From: Streptomyces sp. NRRL B-1347 | Lineage (GTDB): Bacteria > Actinomycetota > Actinomycetes > Streptomycetales > Streptomycetaceae | Direction: 5' to 3' | DNA: 64,000 bases | NCBI RefSeq assembly: GCF_000720325.1 | Contig: NZ_JOJM01000004.1 | Span: 124,001-188,000 of the forward strand | Shown: one piece after another, positions 28,372 through 37,052 of the stretch | Layout of the letters: each line of letters begins with the position of its first letter | How positions within the stretch are numbered: position 1 is the first letter of the stretch | Made by a program: the position numbers and the translations under genes | Notes under the pieces: generated by a model | Databases searched by the model: none | What the model saw: only the letters and a program-made list of their open reading frames with translations | What the model was told of the DNA's origin: nothing

Positions 28372-29220
28372 TTGGCTGCTGGATGGCAGTGGGACGACAC
28401 CTTGTTCGCCGGTACGGCCGCGTACTACGAGCGCGGGCGGCTCCCGTACGCTCCCGGACTCGCGGACGCGCTCACCGAGGCGCTGGGGCTCGACGGGCGG
28501 GGGCGCCTGCTCGACGTGGGGTGCGGCCCGGGCAGCATCGCGCTGCGGCTCGCGCACGCCTTCGGCGAGATCGTGGGGCTGGACCCCGACGGCGAGATGA
28601 TCGCCGAGGCCCGCCGTGGGGCGGCCGAGCAGGGAGTGGCCGAAAAGGCCACCTGGGTGCAGGCCCGGGCCGAAGACCTGCCCGCAGGGCTCGGCACCTT
28701 CACCGTGGCGGCCTTCGCCCAGTCCTTCCACTGGATGGACCGCGACCTGGTGGCGCGCACGGTGCGGGGCATGCTGCGCCCGGGCGGTGCCCTCGCGCAC
28801 CTCTCCGACCTGAAGACGGAAGACCGGTCCGTCGTCGGCCTGCCGCATCCGCCGGTGCCCTACGCCGCGCTGGACGAGCTGGTCAGACGCTATCTGGGGC
28901 CGGTCAGGCGGGCGGGGCGCGGCCTGCTGCCGCAGGGGACGCCGGGAGGCGAGGCCGCGGTCTTCGCCCGGGCGGGGTTCTCCGGTCCTGAGCGCCTCGT
29001 CGTTCCTGGTGGGCAGGTGCTGGAGCGCACGTACGACGACGTCGTCGCCGGGGTGTTCTCGATGTCGTTCTCGGCCCCGCACCTGTTCGGGCCGCGCCGA
29101 GACGCCTTCGAGTCGGACCTGCGCGACCTGCTGCGGACGTCCTCCCCGGCGGGCCGCTTCGCCGAGCGCCGCCCGAGTACCGAAATCTTCCTCTGGCGTA
29201 CGGCGCCCGCCGGACGATAG
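28372..29220 (+). CDS. Class I SAM-dependent methyltransferase
   Basis: 282 residues. The SAM-binding motif I is LLDVGCGPGSIAL (about residues 47-59), motif II is VGLDPDGEM, and later WVQARAEDLP and a post-motif LRPGG follow, as in UbiE/COQ5-like enzymes. Residues 160-282 are a variable cap. No ATG or GTG is available at the front; the likely start is TTG at 28372, with GAAGGGCGG about ten bases upstream. Single gene; substrate unknown. It precedes the RiPP-like locus on the same strand, but 360 bases and a composition change lie between, so a shared role is not supported. Confidence 0.88.
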   Translation: MAAGWQWDDTLFAGTAAYYERGRLPYAPGLADALTEALGLDGRGRLLDVGCGPGSIALRLAHAFGEIVGLDPDGEMIAEARRGAAEQGVAEKATWVQARAEDLPAGLGTFTVAAFAQSFHWMDRDLVARTVRGMLRPGGALAHLSDLKTEDRSVVGLPHPPVPYAALDELVRRYLGPVRRAGRGLLPQGTPGGEAAVFARAGFSGPERLVVPGGQVLERTYDDVVAGVFSMSFSAPHLFGPRRDAFESDLRDLLRTSSPAGRFAERRPSTEIFLWRTAPAGR

Positions 29221-29582
29221 GGCCAGGGCTCGCCCCTCTTCGGCCGTGCATTCCTCGCCGTAGGGGCGGCCCATGAAGTCCGTCGAAGCGGCTCTTCAAG
29301 TCGATCATCCCTCTATCGAGTCGTTCGACTCCCTCCAGTTGATTGATCCCTTTTGGGTCCTGTCTCAACTCGTGCACATTTCCTGTCTCGTTGGTGAAGA
29401 GAAGGTGAATAGCGCCCCGCGCGCCCCAAAGGATCAAGCCAAAGTCGGTGCTCCGGACGGTTTTTGAGCCATGGCGCATTGCTCACCTTTGACTTCGACT
29501 TGGTCTTTCTTTTACCTTCGATTGCGGCGGCGAACGGGCATCGGCCCCGCCGCGCCACCCCACCCTTCCCTGGAGGTACGAC
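29221..29582. other. AT-richer leader of the RiPP-like locus
   Basis: About 360 bases without a gene. The middle part (29290-29520) is markedly less GC-rich than the genes around it and reads as a promoter and 5' leader. The only element I can name is the promoter candidate at 29489-29517. Confidence 0.5.
29489..29517 (+). promoter_or_regulatory. Candidate promoter for RiPP-like precursor
   Basis: TTGACT and TTACCT are separated by 17 bases, about 65 bases before the precursor start. The -35 box is close to the TTGACA consensus; the -10 box is weak. Confidence 0.4.
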
Positions 29583-29735
29583 GTGGAAAAGCTCATCGCG
29601 AAGATGGCCAAGGACGATGTCTGGAACCAGTGGACCGCCCTGAACTCGCCGAAGGTGTCCGGAAAGGAAGGCTGCATCAGCGCCGACAAGTCCGGCTGCA
29701 TCAGCGCGTCGGCGAAGTCCGGCTGTATTTCCTGA
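29583..29735 (+). CDS. Putative RiPP precursor peptide with three Gly-Cys-Ile-Ser repeats
   Basis: A 50-residue peptide from a GTG start with a fitting TGGAGG eight bases upstream. The first 27 residues look like a helical leader (MEKLIAKMAKDDVWNQW). The C-terminal part carries three near-repeats, EGCIS, KSGCIS and KSGCIS, separated by ADK and ASAK, and the peptide ends at the last Ser. All three Cys sit in the same Gly-Cys-Ile-Ser context. A short peptide with a leader and repeated modifiable core, followed by a hairpin and enzyme genes, is the layout of ribosomally made modified peptides. I know no described family with this core. The coding call rests on the ribosome site, repeats and context. 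Confidence 0.75.
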   Translation: MEKLIAKMAKDDVWNQWTALNSPKVSGKEGCISADKSGCISASAKSGCIS

Positions 29736-29763
29736 ACACCCGTTAGTTGCCCCTGCTACTACC

Positions 29764-29792
29764 GGCCCGGCACGCCCCAGGCGTGCCGGGCC
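29764..29792 (+). terminator. Perfect hairpin between precursor and enzyme genes
   Basis: A 13-bp perfect stem (GGCCCGGCACGCC and complement) with a 3-base loop, between the precursor and the ANL enzyme. Partial termination here would make more precursor than enzyme, as in many peptide gene clusters. Confidence 0.8.
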
Positions 29793-29829
29793 AGCCCCCC
29801 ACATACCTCCGCAGCCCCGAAGGGTGGTC

Positions 29830-31077
29830 ATGAACGGTCAGCCCAGTGCCGACGTCATCGCCCAGATCAAGGACATCCCGATCTACCGGCCGTACGTCGA
29901 GCGTGGCCACTTCCCCATTCTGGAGAAGCCGGAGATCGCCCGTGGCTTTCCCGACAACTGGATGACCCCCACCCTGGCGGCCGCCCTCGCGGCGGGCGAA
30001 GCGGAGTTCGTGCTCTCCACGGGCACCAACCACGCGCGGATGCAGATCATCCGGCCCCCTTACTTCCTGCTCAACTCCTACTACCGGCTGTGGAGCGAGC
30101 ACCCCGACATCGCCGACACCTGGCACGAGGGGTGCCGACGGGTCTCCCTCACCACCGTCCTCGCCACCGAGCACGTCGCCCGCGTCAACGCCCGCAAGCG
30201 CGGCGGGCCGACGGCCGAGCCCGACCCGCTGCCGGACCTGGAGCAACGGCGCCTGGACGAGCGGACGTTCTACGTCAACCTGCGCCGCGACCCGGCCCTG
30301 TGGGACCGCGCGGACGTCGAGCGCATGATCGAGGAGATCCGTACCGCACAGGCCGCCCACCCCCGCGGCCGCTACCACCTGGACTGCTCGGGACCCCATC
30401 TCGCACACCTGGTGCGCAAGGCCGTCGACTGGGGCCTGTGGGCCTCCTTCCCCCGGCCCGCGAGCATCGTGCACGCCTACGAGTACGCGCCGCTCAACGT
30501 GCGGCGCTACCTCCAGCACCACTTCTCCTGCCCGGTCGTCGACCTGTTCGGCAGCACCGAGCTCGGCTACCTCTTCTACAGCGACCGGACCGGCCGCTAC
30601 CGGCCGTACCTGGACCGGATGAGCGTCGAGCTGATCCCCGTGGAGCCGGGCAGCCGCATCCACCACCTCATCGTGACCAGCGTGCGCAACCCGCACATGC
30701 CCCTGGTGCGCTACCGCTCAGGCGACTGCGTGCGCACCGCCGACGGCTCGCCGGACCCGGCCCGCATCACCCGGTTCTGTGGCCGCGAGAAGGAACTCCT
30801 GAAGACCCCGCACGGGCCCGTGGCACAGGGCGACCTCGACGACGTGGTCACCGCCGCTTCGCCCCGCGTCTTCGTCCACCAGCTCGACGCCCGCGACCCG
30901 TCCCGCGCGCTGCTGCGCTACACGACCTTCGACGGCGCCCCGCTCGCGCCCGTCGAGGCCGACGCGCTGCGCCACGGCGTCGCCGCGCTCACCGGACGGG
31001 ACGCCGCCCTGGAACACCAGGACCACATCCCCATCGGCGGATCGGGCAAGTACACCTGGCTCGCCAAGGACACCTGA
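29830..31077 (+). CDS. Adenylate-forming (ANL) enzyme, phenylacetate-CoA-ligase/CoF-synthetase-like
   Basis: 415 residues. The overall order and the VVDLFGSTELGYLF motif (the Y-G-x-T-E adenylate loop of ANL enzymes) match PaaK and coenzyme F390 synthetase relatives. A Ser/Thr/Gly phosphate loop is seen at VLSTGTNHARMQ, and a late RYRSGDCV strand supplies the ribose-binding Asp. The C-terminal Lys region is GSGKYTW. Such enzymes activate a carboxylate with ATP and pass it to CoA, an amine or a protein. Placed right after the precursor peptide, it may acylate or ligate the peptide; that is inference. ATG 29830 is chosen for GAAGGG upstream. Confidence 0.85.
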   Translation: MNGQPSADVIAQIKDIPIYRPYVERGHFPILEKPEIARGFPDNWMTPTLAAALAAGEAEFVLSTGTNHARMQIIRPPYFLLNSYYRLWSEHPDIADTWHEGCRRVSLTTVLATEHVARVNARKRGGPTAEPDPLPDLEQRRLDERTFYVNLRRDPALWDRADVERMIEEIRTAQAAHPRGRYHLDCSGPHLAHLVRKAVDWGLWASFPRPASIVHAYEYAPLNVRRYLQHHFSCPVVDLFGSTELGYLFYSDRTGRYRPYLDRMSVELIPVEPGSRIHHLIVTSVRNPHMPLVRYRSGDCVRTADGSPDPARITRFCGREKELLKTPHGPVAQGDLDDVVTAASPRVFVHQLDARDPSRALLRYTTFDGAPLAPVEADALRHGVAALTGRDAALEHQDHIPIGGSGKYTWLAKDT

Positions 31078-31115
31078 CCCCCGCACTCCGCTACGCCACG
31101 CCTCCCGGGAGCACC

Positions 31116-31682
31116 ATGACCACGCAGCCGATCGCGTCCGCCACCCCCCTCGCGCCCGCCGTCGACCACGTGTCCGCCGCAGACCTCGCGTCCCTCCTCG
31201 GCGACGCCCTGCACGCCGAAGTGGTGGCGCACTTCGCCGCGGCGACCGACGCGCCGCGGGAGTACGTCGAGCGCCAGGTCACCGAGTGTCTGCGCTACCT
31301 CTACCTCGTCTCCCGCCACCCGGACCGGCTCAGCGGTCTCTTCCTCCCCGTCGAGCAGGAGATCGACGAGATCTGGCACTACCTGATCCTGCAGACCCGC
31401 GAGTACCGCGCCCTGTGCGCCCAGCGGCTGCCCGGCGGGTTCTTCATCGAGCACCGCAGCATCGCGTACGAGGACTACCAGCGCGAGCCGGGCAGGGAGC
31501 GGGCCATCGAGGAGGCACTGCGCTGGATCCCGCTGTACGTACGGGAGTTCGGCCCCTTCGACGGGGGCGCGCTGCCGCACTGGACGATCGTGCGCTTCCT
31601 GCACGAGCAGCTCGGCATGGACCTTTCCGAGATCAGCGAGCTGGCCCCGGCGGCGGCACCTCAGGAAGCGGGCGGCAGTTGA
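31116..31682 (+). CDS. GRDP-like (DUF1399-type) protein of the RiPP-like locus
   Basis: 188 residues. The segment EIDEIWHYLILQTREYRALC resembles the H-x-x-x-L-x(4)-Y block of glycine-rich domain proteins (GRDP, DUF1399), whose biochemical role is unsettled. The flanking helices are rich in Arg and Tyr. The ATG at 31116 has GGGAG upstream, and it begins 38 bases after the ANL enzyme, so the two are probably co-transcribed with the precursor. No catalytic site is recognised. It might bind the leader or a metal; both are guesses. Confidence 0.75.
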   Translation: MTTQPIASATPLAPAVDHVSAADLASLLGDALHAEVVAHFAAATDAPREYVERQVTECLRYLYLVSRHPDRLSGLFLPVEQEIDEIWHYLILQTREYRALCAQRLPGGFFIEHRSIAYEDYQREPGRERAIEEALRWIPLYVREFGPFDGGALPHWTIVRFLHEQLGMDLSEISELAPAAAPQEAGGS

Positions 31683-31767
31683 ACGGGCACAGGCGCGCCG
31701 GCACGGCCGCGACCCGCGTGAGCTGCCGTCCCGCGCGCACGCACGCGCCCGACACCTCCTGACGACG

Positions 31768-32205
31768 ATGAAGCACCACACGACCGGCCGCCCGCTCGGC
31801 CGCGCGGGCCCGGCAGCGCGAGCGCGCCGCTGGGCCGTCACCACCATGATCGTCCTGCTGTCCCTGCTGTGCGGCGGCACCGCGCCCGCCGCCGCGGGCG
31901 CGGCCTCCCACACGGCGGCCCCGTCCAGGCTCGCCGCGCCGGATCTGCCCCCGGCCACCACGGACACGCGGGAACGCACGCTCAGGGACGGCGAAGTCCC
32001 CTACCCACCCCCTCACTTCGTCCGCGGCCGCGCGCACACCACCCCGGCACCCCTCCGGGCCACCGCCGCGCGGGCCCGCTCCGACACGGCCGACCCCGCC
32101 GACACCCGCACGGCCCGCAGACCCACCGGTCCCCGGCCCGCCGCGGCCGCGCCCGCCAGACCGGGCGCCCAACTGCTCCTCCTGCACTGCGTTTCGCGCT
32201 CCTGA
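31768..32205 (+). CDS. Small secreted protein of unknown function
   Basis: 145 residues. An N-terminal basic stretch and a hydrophobic run (about 23-45, ending AAAGAAS) make a signal peptide. The mature part is low in complexity, rich in Ala, Pro, Arg and Thr, and ends in a hydrophobic LLLLHC segment. Codon use is the usual high-GC3. I see no ribosome site, so the gene could be a chance frame. It lies between the RiPP-like locus and carbonic anhydrase. Confidence 0.5.
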   Translation: MKHHTTGRPLGRAGPAARARRWAVTTMIVLLSLLCGGTAPAAAGAASHTAAPSRLAAPDLPPATTDTRERTLRDGEVPYPPPHFVRGRAHTTPAPLRATAARARSDTADPADTRTARRPTGPRPAAAAPARPGAQLLLLHCVSRS

Positions 32206-32273
32206 GCGGAAAGCCGGGCCCCGCCCGCCGACCGCACACCCCACACCGACACCCCCCAGGAGACGTCTTCGCC

Positions 32274-32876
32274 ATGGAGACCTTCATCACGCATGCCCGC
32301 GGCATGACCGCCCGCATCGCCGAACGCCGCGAGGAACAGGAGACGTTCGGACGGCTCGCCGCCGGGCAGTCCCCCCTCGCCCTCTTCATCACCTGCTCCG
32401 ACTCCCGGGTTGTGCCCTCCCTGATCACCGGCGCCCGCCCCGGCGACCTCTTCGAACTGCGCACCGCGGGCAACGCGGTGCCCCCCTACGAAGCGGGCCG
32501 CCCGGCCAGCTCGGAGAGCGCCACCATCGAGTACGCGATGTGCGTCCTTGGCGTCGCCGACATCGTCGTCTGCGGGCACTCGCACTGCGGCGCCGTCGGC
32601 GCCAAGGCCCGCGGCGAGGACCTCGCCGAGCTGCCCGCCGTACGCGACTGGCTGGACCGCCAGCTGTCCAGCGAACTGCCCGCCGACGACGGGCCCGCGG
32701 TCGCCGGCGCCGTCCAGCGCCACGTGCGCGAACAGCTGGCACGCCTGCGCGAGTACCCGTGCGTCCGCGACCGCCTGGAGAGCGGCGACGTACGCCTGCA
32801 CGGCTGGTACTACGAGGTCCACACCGGCCTGGTGGCGGCCCATCACGCCGCGACCGACCTGTTCCTCCCGCTGTGA
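32274..32876 (+). CDS. Beta-class carbonic anhydrase
   Basis: 200 residues. Zinc ligands are in the CSDSR motif (Cys, with the Asp/Arg pair) and in GHSHCGA (His and Cys), all intact, so it should interconvert CO2 and bicarbonate in the cytoplasm. AGGAG precedes the ATG at 32274. It is followed 15 bases later by a SulP-family transporter, an association known for bicarbonate or sulfate uptake; the pair can keep imported anion charged as bicarbonate. No regulator is visible. Confidence 0.95.
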   Translation: METFITHARGMTARIAERREEQETFGRLAAGQSPLALFITCSDSRVVPSLITGARPGDLFELRTAGNAVPPYEAGRPASSESATIEYAMCVLGVADIVVCGHSHCGAVGAKARGEDLAELPAVRDWLDRQLSSELPADDGPAVAGAVQRHVREQLARLREYPCVRDRLESGDVRLHGWYYEVHTGLVAAHHAATDLFLPL

Positions 32877-32891
32877 GCGCGGGGGAATCCG

Positions 32892-34538
32892 GTGAAACCC
32901 ATGAAAGCTGACGTACCGACCATGAAAAGGCCCTCAGTGCGTGACCTCTCCACACTGCGCGCGGACTTCACCGCGTCGATCGTGGTCTTCCTCGTCGCCG
33001 TCCCCCTGTGCGTCGGGGTGGCCGTCGCCTCCGGCGTACCGGCCGAGCTCGGTCTGGTCACCGGCATCGTCGGCGGCCTCCTGACCGGTCTGCTGCCCGG
33101 CAGCAGCCTCCAGGTCAGCGGCCCTGCCGCCGGTCTGACCGTCCTCGTGTACGAGGCCGTGCAGGAGTACGGCATCGCGGCGCTCGGCGCCCTGGTGCTG
33201 GTCGCCGGGCTCCTCCAGCTGGCCATGGGAGCCCTGCGGCTCGGCCGCTGGTTCCGGGCGATATCCGTGGCGGTGGTGCAGGGGATGCTCGCGGGCATCG
33301 GCCTCGTCCTCATCGCCGGGCAGCTGTACGCGCTCGTCGACGCCGAGGCGCCCGCCTCCGGCCTGGACAAGCTGGCCGAACTGCCCCGGCTCGCCGCCGA
33401 CACGGTCGGCTCCAGCGACGCCCTGGCCGCGTTCGCCGTCGGCACCGGCACCATCGCCGTCCTGGTGCTGTGGCCGCGGTGGCGGCGGGCCGCCCGGGTG
33501 CTGCCCGCGCCGCTCGCGGCGGTCGCCCTGGCCACGCTCACCGTCTTCGCCCTGGACCTGCCGGTGGCGAAGGTCGAGGTGCAGGGCTTGGTGGACGCGG
33601 TGCAGCCGCCCGGCGGAGACGCGTTCTCCGCGCTGGTGGAGGGCGGCGCCCTCGCGGGCGCGCTCGGCACCGTGCTCGCCTTCACCCTGATCGCGTCCGC
33701 CGAGTCGCTGTTCAGCGCGGCGGCCGTGGACCGCATGCACGACGGTCCGCGCACCGACTACGACAAGGAGCTGATGGCCCAGGGCGCGGGCAACGCGGTG
33801 TGCGGGGCGCTCGGCGCGCTGCCGATGACCGCGGTGATCGTGCGCAGCGCCGCCAACGTCCAGGCCGGTGCCAGGACCAAGGCGTCCCGGGTGCTGCACG
33901 GCGTGTGGCTCCTGGCCTTCGCCGCGGCCTTCCCCGCCGCGCTCGGCGTCATACCGGTGGCGGCGCTCGCCGGGGTCCTGATCCACGCGGGCTGGAAGCT
34001 GATCCCCGTCAAGGCGTTCGGGCCGCTGTGGCGCGAGCACCGCGGCGAGGCCCTGGTCCTCGCGGTCACCGCGCTCGCGATCGTGGCGACCAACATGTTC
34101 GAGGGCGTCCTCATCGGCCTGGCGCTCGCCATCGTGAAGACGGCCTGGGACACCTCCCACGTGCACCTGGAGGTCGAAGGGCTCGAAGGCACCGGCACGA
34201 TCCGCGTCCGCGTGGTCGGCAACGCCACGTTCCTGCGGCTTCCCAAGATCCTCGACCAGCTGGAGGCGCTGCCGGCCGACCGCAGGACCGAACTGGACCT
34301 GTCCGGCCTGCGCCACCTGGACCACGCCTGCTCGACGGCGCTCACCATATGGGCCGAGCGGCACGCGAAGGTGACGGCGTCCGAGGACGACACGCCCCTC
34401 ATAGCGGGCGTGACGGATCATCAGGAACCCAAGGAGTCCCAGGAAGCCGAGGAGTCCCGGGAACCCACGGAGTCCCAGGAACCCGCGGAGTGCCAGGACG
34501 GCCACGAGCGCAAGGAGACCGCGGGAGCGCGGCACTGA
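32892..34538 (+). CDS. SulP family anion transporter with STAS domain
   Basis: 548 residues. About 10-12 membrane helices (residues 25-410) with the SulP signature near the start (VPLCVGVAVASGVPAELGL), then a cytoplasmic STAS domain at about 420-510. Family substrates are bicarbonate, sulfate or other anions; the adjacent carbonic anhydrase favours bicarbonate, and the sulfation cluster downstream makes sulfate worth testing. I use the GTG at 32892 with GGGGGAA upstream; an ATG at 32901 is possible. The tail carries four 18-bp repeats giving EPxESQ-like hexapeptides, a disordered acidic end. Confidence 0.92.
   Translation: MKPMKADVPTMKRPSVRDLSTLRADFTASIVVFLVAVPLCVGVAVASGVPAELGLVTGIVGGLLTGLLPGSSLQVSGPAAGLTVLVYEAVQEYGIAALGALVLVAGLLQLAMGALRLGRWFRAISVAVVQGMLAGIGLVLIAGQLYALVDAEAPASGLDKLAELPRLAADTVGSSDALAAFAVGTGTIAVLVLWPRWRRAARVLPAPLAAVALATLTVFALDLPVAKVEVQGLVDAVQPPGGDAFSALVEGGALAGALGTVLAFTLIASAESLFSAAAVDRMHDGPRTDYDKELMAQGAGNAVCGALGALPMTAVIVRSAANVQAGARTKASRVLHGVWLLAFAAAFPAALGVIPVAALAGVLIHAGWKLIPVKAFGPLWREHRGEALVLAVTALAIVATNMFEGVLIGLALAIVKTAWDTSHVHLEVEGLEGTGTIRVRVVGNATFLRLPKILDQLEALPADRRTELDLSGLRHLDHACSTALTIWAERHAKVTASEDDTPLIAGVTDHQEPKESQEAEESREPTESQEPAECQDGHERKETAGARH
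34424..34495 (+). repeat. Four 18-bp near-perfect tandem repeats in SulP tail
   Basis: Units start GGAACCCAAGGAGTCCCA and encode EPKESQ, EAEESR, EPTESQ and EPAECQ. An in-frame minisatellite at the disordered C-terminus. Confidence 0.85.
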
Positions 34539-34568
34539 CCCGGCGCACGGGCATCTGACGGAACAGCT

Positions 34569-34587
34569 CCCGCCGTGACAGGGCGGG
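34569..34587 (+). terminator. Possible weak terminator after SulP gene
   Basis: A 6-bp stem CCCGCC/GGCGGG with a 7-base loop about 30 bases past the stop. Weak. Confidence 0.35.
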
Positions 34588-34781
34588 CGTGGCTCGGACG
34601 CGGAGTGACCCCGCGCCCGGGCCGCGCCCGCCCGCGCGTTCTCAGGGGGGCACCTGGTGTGTCAACCGCCCCTCCGGTCCCGCTGGCCCGATCACCTCTC
34701 TTGTGAGTGATGGTCCATGCACCTAGCGTCACGATCGTTTGCAGAACGGTTTCCGCACACCATCGTGGAGGGGATGTCGTC

Positions 34782-36950
34782 ATGCCCGTAGAGCCCGAGT
34801 ACACCGAGCCGATCGAGCCCTCGGCCGCAGTCGCCGAGGCGAACCGCAAGGCCGCAGAGGCGGCCAACGCCGCCGACGAGAAGGACGGCAAGGACTTCGC
34901 CGACGCCAGCAGGTTCCAGATCGCCCCGCCCGACGTCCCCGTCATCACGTCCCGCAAGGACCCGGAGAAGGTGGTCTGGGACTTCGCCGGGTACGAGTTC
35001 CTCGAGCCGGACGGGCGGTCGCAGGCGCGGACGATCAACGGCAGCCTGCACCGGCAGGGCGAGTTGACGGCCGTCTCCGGGCTGTTCCAGGTCACCTCCT
35101 GTCGCGAGTACCGCGTCTACCAGGTGCGCGGCTACGACCTGTCGAACATGACCATCATCGAGTACGACCAGGGTCTGATCATCATCGACCCGCTGGCCTG
35201 CTACGAGACCGCGCAGGCCGCCCTGAAGCTGTTCCGTGACAAGACGGAGCTCACCAAGGAGCAGCGGCCGGTCAAGGGCCTCCTCTACACCCACTGTCAC
35301 GTCGACCACTTCGGCGGCGCCCGCGGCATCTTCGCCGAGCTCGGCGACCCCCTGGAGCCGGGCGTGCCCGTCGTCGCACCCGCGGGCTTCCTGGAGCACG
35401 CGGTCAGCGAGAACGTCTACGCGGGCCCGGCTATGGCCCGGCGCGCGCAGTACATGTACGCGGCGCAGCTGGACAAGAGCCCCACGGGGCAGTGCGGTTC
35501 GGGCCTGGGCCTCACGATCTCCACCGGCGAGGTGACGCTGATCCCGCCGACCGCCTACATCGGCGGCCCCGACCACCAGCCGGTCGAGAAGAAGAACTGG
35601 CAGAGCTCGTACGTGATCCCGTGGCGGCAGGGGCTGTACGTGTACGAGTTCAAGGACTCCGGCTTCCCGCTGGTCTTCCAGCTGACGCCGGGCACCGAGG
35701 CCCCGGCGGAGATGAACATCTACCTCCCGGACGCCCGGACGCTGTGCGTCGCGGAGAACGCCACGCACACCATGCACAACATCCTCAGCCTGCGCGGCGC
35801 TCAGGTGCGGGACGCGCACGCCTGGTCGAAGTACCTCACCGAGGCGATCCAGATATTCGGCAAGGACACCGACGTCCTCTTCGCCTCGCACCACTGGCCG
35901 ATGTGGGCCGAGGTCGAGAACGAGGAGCCGGGCGAGCAGCTGTCCAACGCGCGCATCCTCGAATTCCTCAACAAGCAGCGCGACATGTACGGCTACCTCA
36001 ACGACCAGTCCCTGCGGCTCATCAACTCCGGCCACACGGGCATCGAGATCGCCGAACAGCTCAAGGAACTCCCCCCGGGCCTGGGCGACCACTGGTACAA
36101 CCGGGGCTACTACGGCTCGATGAGCCACAACCTCAAGGCGGTCTACCAGCGCTACATGGGCTGGTACGACGGCAACCCGGCCCACCTGTGGGAGCTCCCG
36201 CCGGTCCAGGCGGGCGCGGCCTACGTGGAGGCGATGGGCGGCGCCGAGGCCGTCGTCGACAAGGCGCAGCACGCCTACGACAGCGACACCGCGGACGGCT
36301 TCCGCTGGGCGGCCGAGCTGCTCAACCACGTCATCTTCGCGGCGGCCGCGGAGAACGGCAGCCCCCTCGCCGAGCCGCAGGTCACGCGGGCCAAGGAGCT
36401 CCAGGCCAAGGTCTTCACCCAGCTCGGCTACGGCCGGGAGAACGCCACCTGGCGCAACGCCTACCTCACCGGCGCCCAGGAGGTCGTGCACGGCCCGCAG
36501 CCGCTGATCACCAGCCAGTCCTCCGTGGACCTGATCCGCAGCACGACGCTGGAGCAGTACTTCTCCGCGCTCGCACGCAGCGTGGACGGGCCGACGGCGG
36601 CCGAGCGGCACCGCACCCCGATCGTGCTCGACTGGGTCTTCGTCGACGCCGGAACCGGAGCCGAGACGGGGGAGAAGTGCACCACGACGCTCCGCAACGG
36701 CGTGCTGGTCTTCGTGGAGGGCGGCGACCGCTTCGTCGTGACGCCGGACGCCACCATCAGGCTGAGCCGCGAGGCGCTCAACGAGCTGGCTGAGAAGCCC
36801 GGCTACAAGAACAACTTCAACCAGGCCGTCGACGACAAGAAGATCACGCTGGAGGGCGCGGACGCCCAGGCGGCGACGGACGCCGTGTTCGGCACGCTGA
36901 CGCTGCCGGACCCGAGGTTCCCGATCGTCACTCCGCGCACGCGGAGCTGA
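34782..36950 (+). CDS. Alkyl sulfatase (metallo-beta-lactamase fold, SdsA1/BDS1-like)
   Basis: 722 residues. An MBL domain with the zinc motif THCHVDHFGG (about residues 169-178), later ENATHTMHN and a SHHWPMW His motif, then a helical dimerisation domain and a C-terminal SCP2-like domain. This order is that of SdsA1/BDS1/YjcS type III sulfatases, which release sulfate from primary alkyl sulfates. No clear signal peptide, so cytoplasmic use is likely. The frame opens at 34707, but GGAGGGG before the ATG at 34782 sets the start. It lies between the SulP transporter and a sulfate-activating cluster; a role in sulfate recycling is inference. Ends at a perfect hairpin. Confidence 0.93.
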   Translation: MPVEPEYTEPIEPSAAVAEANRKAAEAANAADEKDGKDFADASRFQIAPPDVPVITSRKDPEKVVWDFAGYEFLEPDGRSQARTINGSLHRQGELTAVSGLFQVTSCREYRVYQVRGYDLSNMTIIEYDQGLIIIDPLACYETAQAALKLFRDKTELTKEQRPVKGLLYTHCHVDHFGGARGIFAELGDPLEPGVPVVAPAGFLEHAVSENVYAGPAMARRAQYMYAAQLDKSPTGQCGSGLGLTISTGEVTLIPPTAYIGGPDHQPVEKKNWQSSYVIPWRQGLYVYEFKDSGFPLVFQLTPGTEAPAEMNIYLPDARTLCVAENATHTMHNILSLRGAQVRDAHAWSKYLTEAIQIFGKDTDVLFASHHWPMWAEVENEEPGEQLSNARILEFLNKQRDMYGYLNDQSLRLINSGHTGIEIAEQLKELPPGLGDHWYNRGYYGSMSHNLKAVYQRYMGWYDGNPAHLWELPPVQAGAAYVEAMGGAEAVVDKAQHAYDSDTADGFRWAAELLNHVIFAAAAENGSPLAEPQVTRAKELQAKVFTQLGYGRENATWRNAYLTGAQEVVHGPQPLITSQSSVDLIRSTTLEQYFSALARSVDGPTAAERHRTPIVLDWVFVDAGTGAETGEKCTTTLRNGVLVFVEGGDRFVVTPDATIRLSREALNELAEKPGYKNNFNQAVDDKKITLEGADAQAATDAVFGTLTLPDPRFPIVTPRTRS

Positions 36951-36977
36951 CGGCTCCGCCACACCGCCCGATCCGGT

Positions 36978-37007
36978 CGATGGTCCCCTCCGCTGAGGGG
37001 ACCATCG
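36978..37007. terminator. Bidirectional hairpin terminator
   Basis: A perfect 13-bp stem (CGATGGTCCCCTC and complement) with a CGCT loop, between the convergent alkyl sulfatase and LuxR-family regulator genes. Confidence 0.85.
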
Positions 37008-37052
37008 TGCGGCGCCCCGGACAGGGCCGGACCGGCCATGCGCCCGTGCGCG

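Noticed and set aside
34692..36962. 756-residue minus-strand frame opposite the alkyl sulfatase
   Set aside because: The plus strand has clear catalytic motifs and a ribosome site; the minus frame is a GC-rich shadow.
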